The notes beneath the pieces are model-generated. The model saw only the letters and a program-made list of their open reading frames with translations, was not told the origin of the DNA and made no database searches. Below, piece by piece: positions 62,041 to 64,000 of a stretch of 64,000 nt of DNA. Position 1 is the first letter of the stretch, and each line of letters starts with the position of its first letter. This DNA is from Puccinia triticina (lineage: Eukaryota > Basidiomycota > Pucciniomycetes > Pucciniales > Pucciniaceae): the NCBI RefSeq assembly GCF_026914185.1, contig NC_070567.1:1612001-1676000 (forward strand). The letters are read 5' to 3'. The position numbers were made by a program, and so were the translations under genes.

Positions 62041-64000
62041 CTATTCTTCCCTGTCTTCTGCATTTTCAATGTTCTCCTCCTCCTCTTCTTCTTCTTCTTC
62101 TTCTTCTTCTTCTTCTATAGTGTCTTCTTCTTCATACAGCTCTCCTCGTGGATAAAACTTCTTCACCTGATTAGCAGCATATCTTCGTGCCAGCTTGGTC
62201 CCATCAAGTTCTTCAAGCTCGTAGGGCCCGTTCATTATCTGCTCTATTACCCTATAAGGTCCATTCCACCTGGGTTTGAACAGCAAACCCCACTGATTTT
62301 CCAAAGCTTTATTATACACTAAGACCATATCCCCCGGTTTAAGCGGTTCCCTTCTTCGATGTGCAAGTCTGCGGTCCCAGTATTTCACGGAATCTCTTCT
62401 AGCTTTTTCCAATGTTTCCTTGGCTTTCAGGATACTCTCATCTCTCTGAGCTAATTGATCTGCTCTTATATGAAGTAAGTCTGCTGTAGTTTTGATCTCT
62501 GTCCAATCCACACTGAGGTAGGTCTTAAGCTCCATATCCACTGGCAAGACTGCTGGCTGTCCAAATTGTAGTTCAAATGGGGTGTATCCAGTTGACCTCT
62601 TGGTTGAAATTCTATCAGCTAAAGTTACTAAGGGTAAGTATTCTTTCCATTTCCGGCCGTCTTCTCCACACATTTTTATTAGTGCATCTTTTATTTCTTT
62701 ATGTCCTCGCTCCACCATCCCTTGAGCTTCTGGGTAATAAGGGGTCACAACTCTAAGCTTTATTCCAGTTTTCTTCATAGCCAACTGTAATTCTTTCTTA
62801 AATTCTGCCCCTCCATCAACGGTAACTTCCTTTGGTATTCCATACCGACACACCCACTCGGATACAAACCATTCTGCAATTGTTTTTGATTTGAGATTTG
62901 TTAGACCCACGGTTTCTGCCCATCCGGAGAAATCTTCTCTTGCAACTACAATTTATTTCCATTTACCAGCTTTGACATGTACTGCATCCATGCTTACTCT
63001 TTGGAACAAAGTTGAGGGGGCAGTAGATTTTCCTTCTTCCTTAGGTAAATCCTTGCTCCTCTTTTGACAGGATTCACATGATTGAACCCATTTCCTGGCC
63101 ATCTTCTTCATTCCTTCCCACCAAAACCTTTCTCTCACTCTTCTGTAGGTTTCCAATACACCTCTATGCCCTAAGTCTTCATGTAAAGATTTTAGGACCT
63201 GAACCTGAATATGTGGATTTGAGACCACTATTTGATTGTAAGGTATCCGCCTCCTTTTTAGTTGACCCCCTTCCACAAAGAACATCACAGACCTACGCTT
63301 TATTTTGATGAATTCATTGTCTTCACAAATGGTGGGTCTTTTCCAAGTAGTCAAATATTCCTCCATTTTCCGCCAAAATTTTGTTTGTGTGTTGGCCTCT
63401 ATTTCCACCCCAATAGTCGTCAGATTAATCTCCTTAGCTCCAAAGCCTGGATGAGGGGTTACCCAAGGTTCTTCTTCGTCAAATTCCTTCAATTCTTCAT
63501 CATCATCTGGGGGCCTTCTTGACAAGCTATCTGGCATTGTAAATGTCTTCCCTGGTTTATGTACTAAATCAAACAAAAATAGTTGAATAAATGCAACCCA
63601 TCTTGTCATAGGTGCCGCAGGAAGACTTGGAGTATTGATCATTTCTATAAGTGCCTTTGCATCAACTTGAAGCTCAAAATGTTGTCCCCAAAGGATAGTC
63701 TGTAATTTCTTTAGAATTTTTGCCACACCACACAACTCCAATTTTGCTTGGGAGTAATCTGATTCTCTTCTGGAAAAGCCTACTGATTCATAAATTACTG
63801 GTCTGTAAGTTTTCTCTTTGTCTTCTTGCATGAGAACTGCTCCTGCTGCAATGTAACTGGAATCTACCGCCAATGTTACTCTTCCTGCCCCCTCCCCATA
63901 TTCCAAATTCTTTAATATGATTTCCTCCCCAACAATTTTCTTCAACTCTTCAAAGGCATTTTGACATTTATTGTCCCATTCAAATTCCACGTCATCCCTG
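62041..64000 (-). pseudogene. Ty3/gypsy Pol (RNase H to integrase), partial, one stop
   Basis: Read on the minus strand from the window edge. RNase H (VTLAVDSSYIAAGAVLMQE), the integrase HHCC finger (LHEDLGHRGVLE...CESCQKR) and the start of the core (VSMDAVHV) run to KWK followed by a TAA at 62955-62953. The same frame resumes (VVAREDFSGWAE, VTVDGGAEF, YYPEAQGMVERGHKEIKDAL) and ends at 62041. The C-terminus finishes with a long glutamate run from a (GAA)n repeat (62080-62116), and no chromodomain follows. It belongs to a different gypsy lineage from the other two. The protease and reverse transcriptase lie outside the window. The single stop makes this copy probably inactive unless it is a sequencing error. 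Confidence 0.88.

Overview
The window is eukaryotic and looks fungal, most likely from a rust fungus (Pucciniales) or a close basidiomycete relative. The reasons are intron-dense genes with very short GT-AG introns (about 56-110 bp), fungal families (GH131, CE4 chitin deacetylase, CAP59-type mannosyltransferase, AreA-like GATA factor, questin-oxidase-like protein), and a large share of hAT, Ty3/gypsy and MITE-like DNA. The lineage is an inference from content; no rDNA or tRNA marker is present. All exon models below were assembled by eye from open frames, splice sites and family motifs, and each adds up to an intact reading frame.

Layout. 0.4-1.8 kb: decayed hAT transposase. 2.1-4.0 kb: palindromic tandem array and a 750-bp inverted-repeat element filled with AGCG/CGCT repeats. 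4.45-8.26 kb (+): MSH2 mismatch-repair gene, 12 exons, 974 aa. 8.5-9.2 kb: two MITEs. 9.8-14.8 kb (+): decayed chromodomain Ty3/gypsy element. 15.55-17.8 kb (-): six-exon gene for a 608-aa secreted protein of unknown function. 19.65-22.26 kb (+): questin-oxidase-like gene with 16 exons, one of 8 nt. 22.80-25.61 kb (-): apparently intact hAT transposon with perfect 8-bp target duplication.

25.9-33.7 kb: strikingly GC-rich island with three genes on the + strand: CE4 chitin deacetylase (386 aa), CAP59-like glycosyltransferase (597 or 617 aa) starting only 76-136 bp after it, and a 1002-aa GATA factor. Introns here carry long poly-C and CA/TG runs, and a 13-bp minisatellite follows the GATA stop. 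The first two genes plausibly act on the fungal surface (chitin to chitosan; glycan mannosylation), but joint regulation is not shown.

34.6-37.4 kb: repeats. 37.4-46.9 kb (-): young full-length Ty3/gypsy element with nearly identical LTRs, 5-bp target duplication, intact 2059-aa Pol frame and probable introns in the gag region. 48.46-50.06 kb (-): nine-exon secreted GH131-family protein (323 aa) with 4-nt and 11-nt micro-exons and apparent loss of both family glutamates. 51.5-52.4 kb (-): homoaconitase (LYS4-type) pseudogene. 52.4-58.6 kb: gene-free, MITEs and LTR-like pieces. 58.6-64 kb: nested LTR elements, one Ty3/gypsy element cut by the LTR of another whose pol runs off the right edge.
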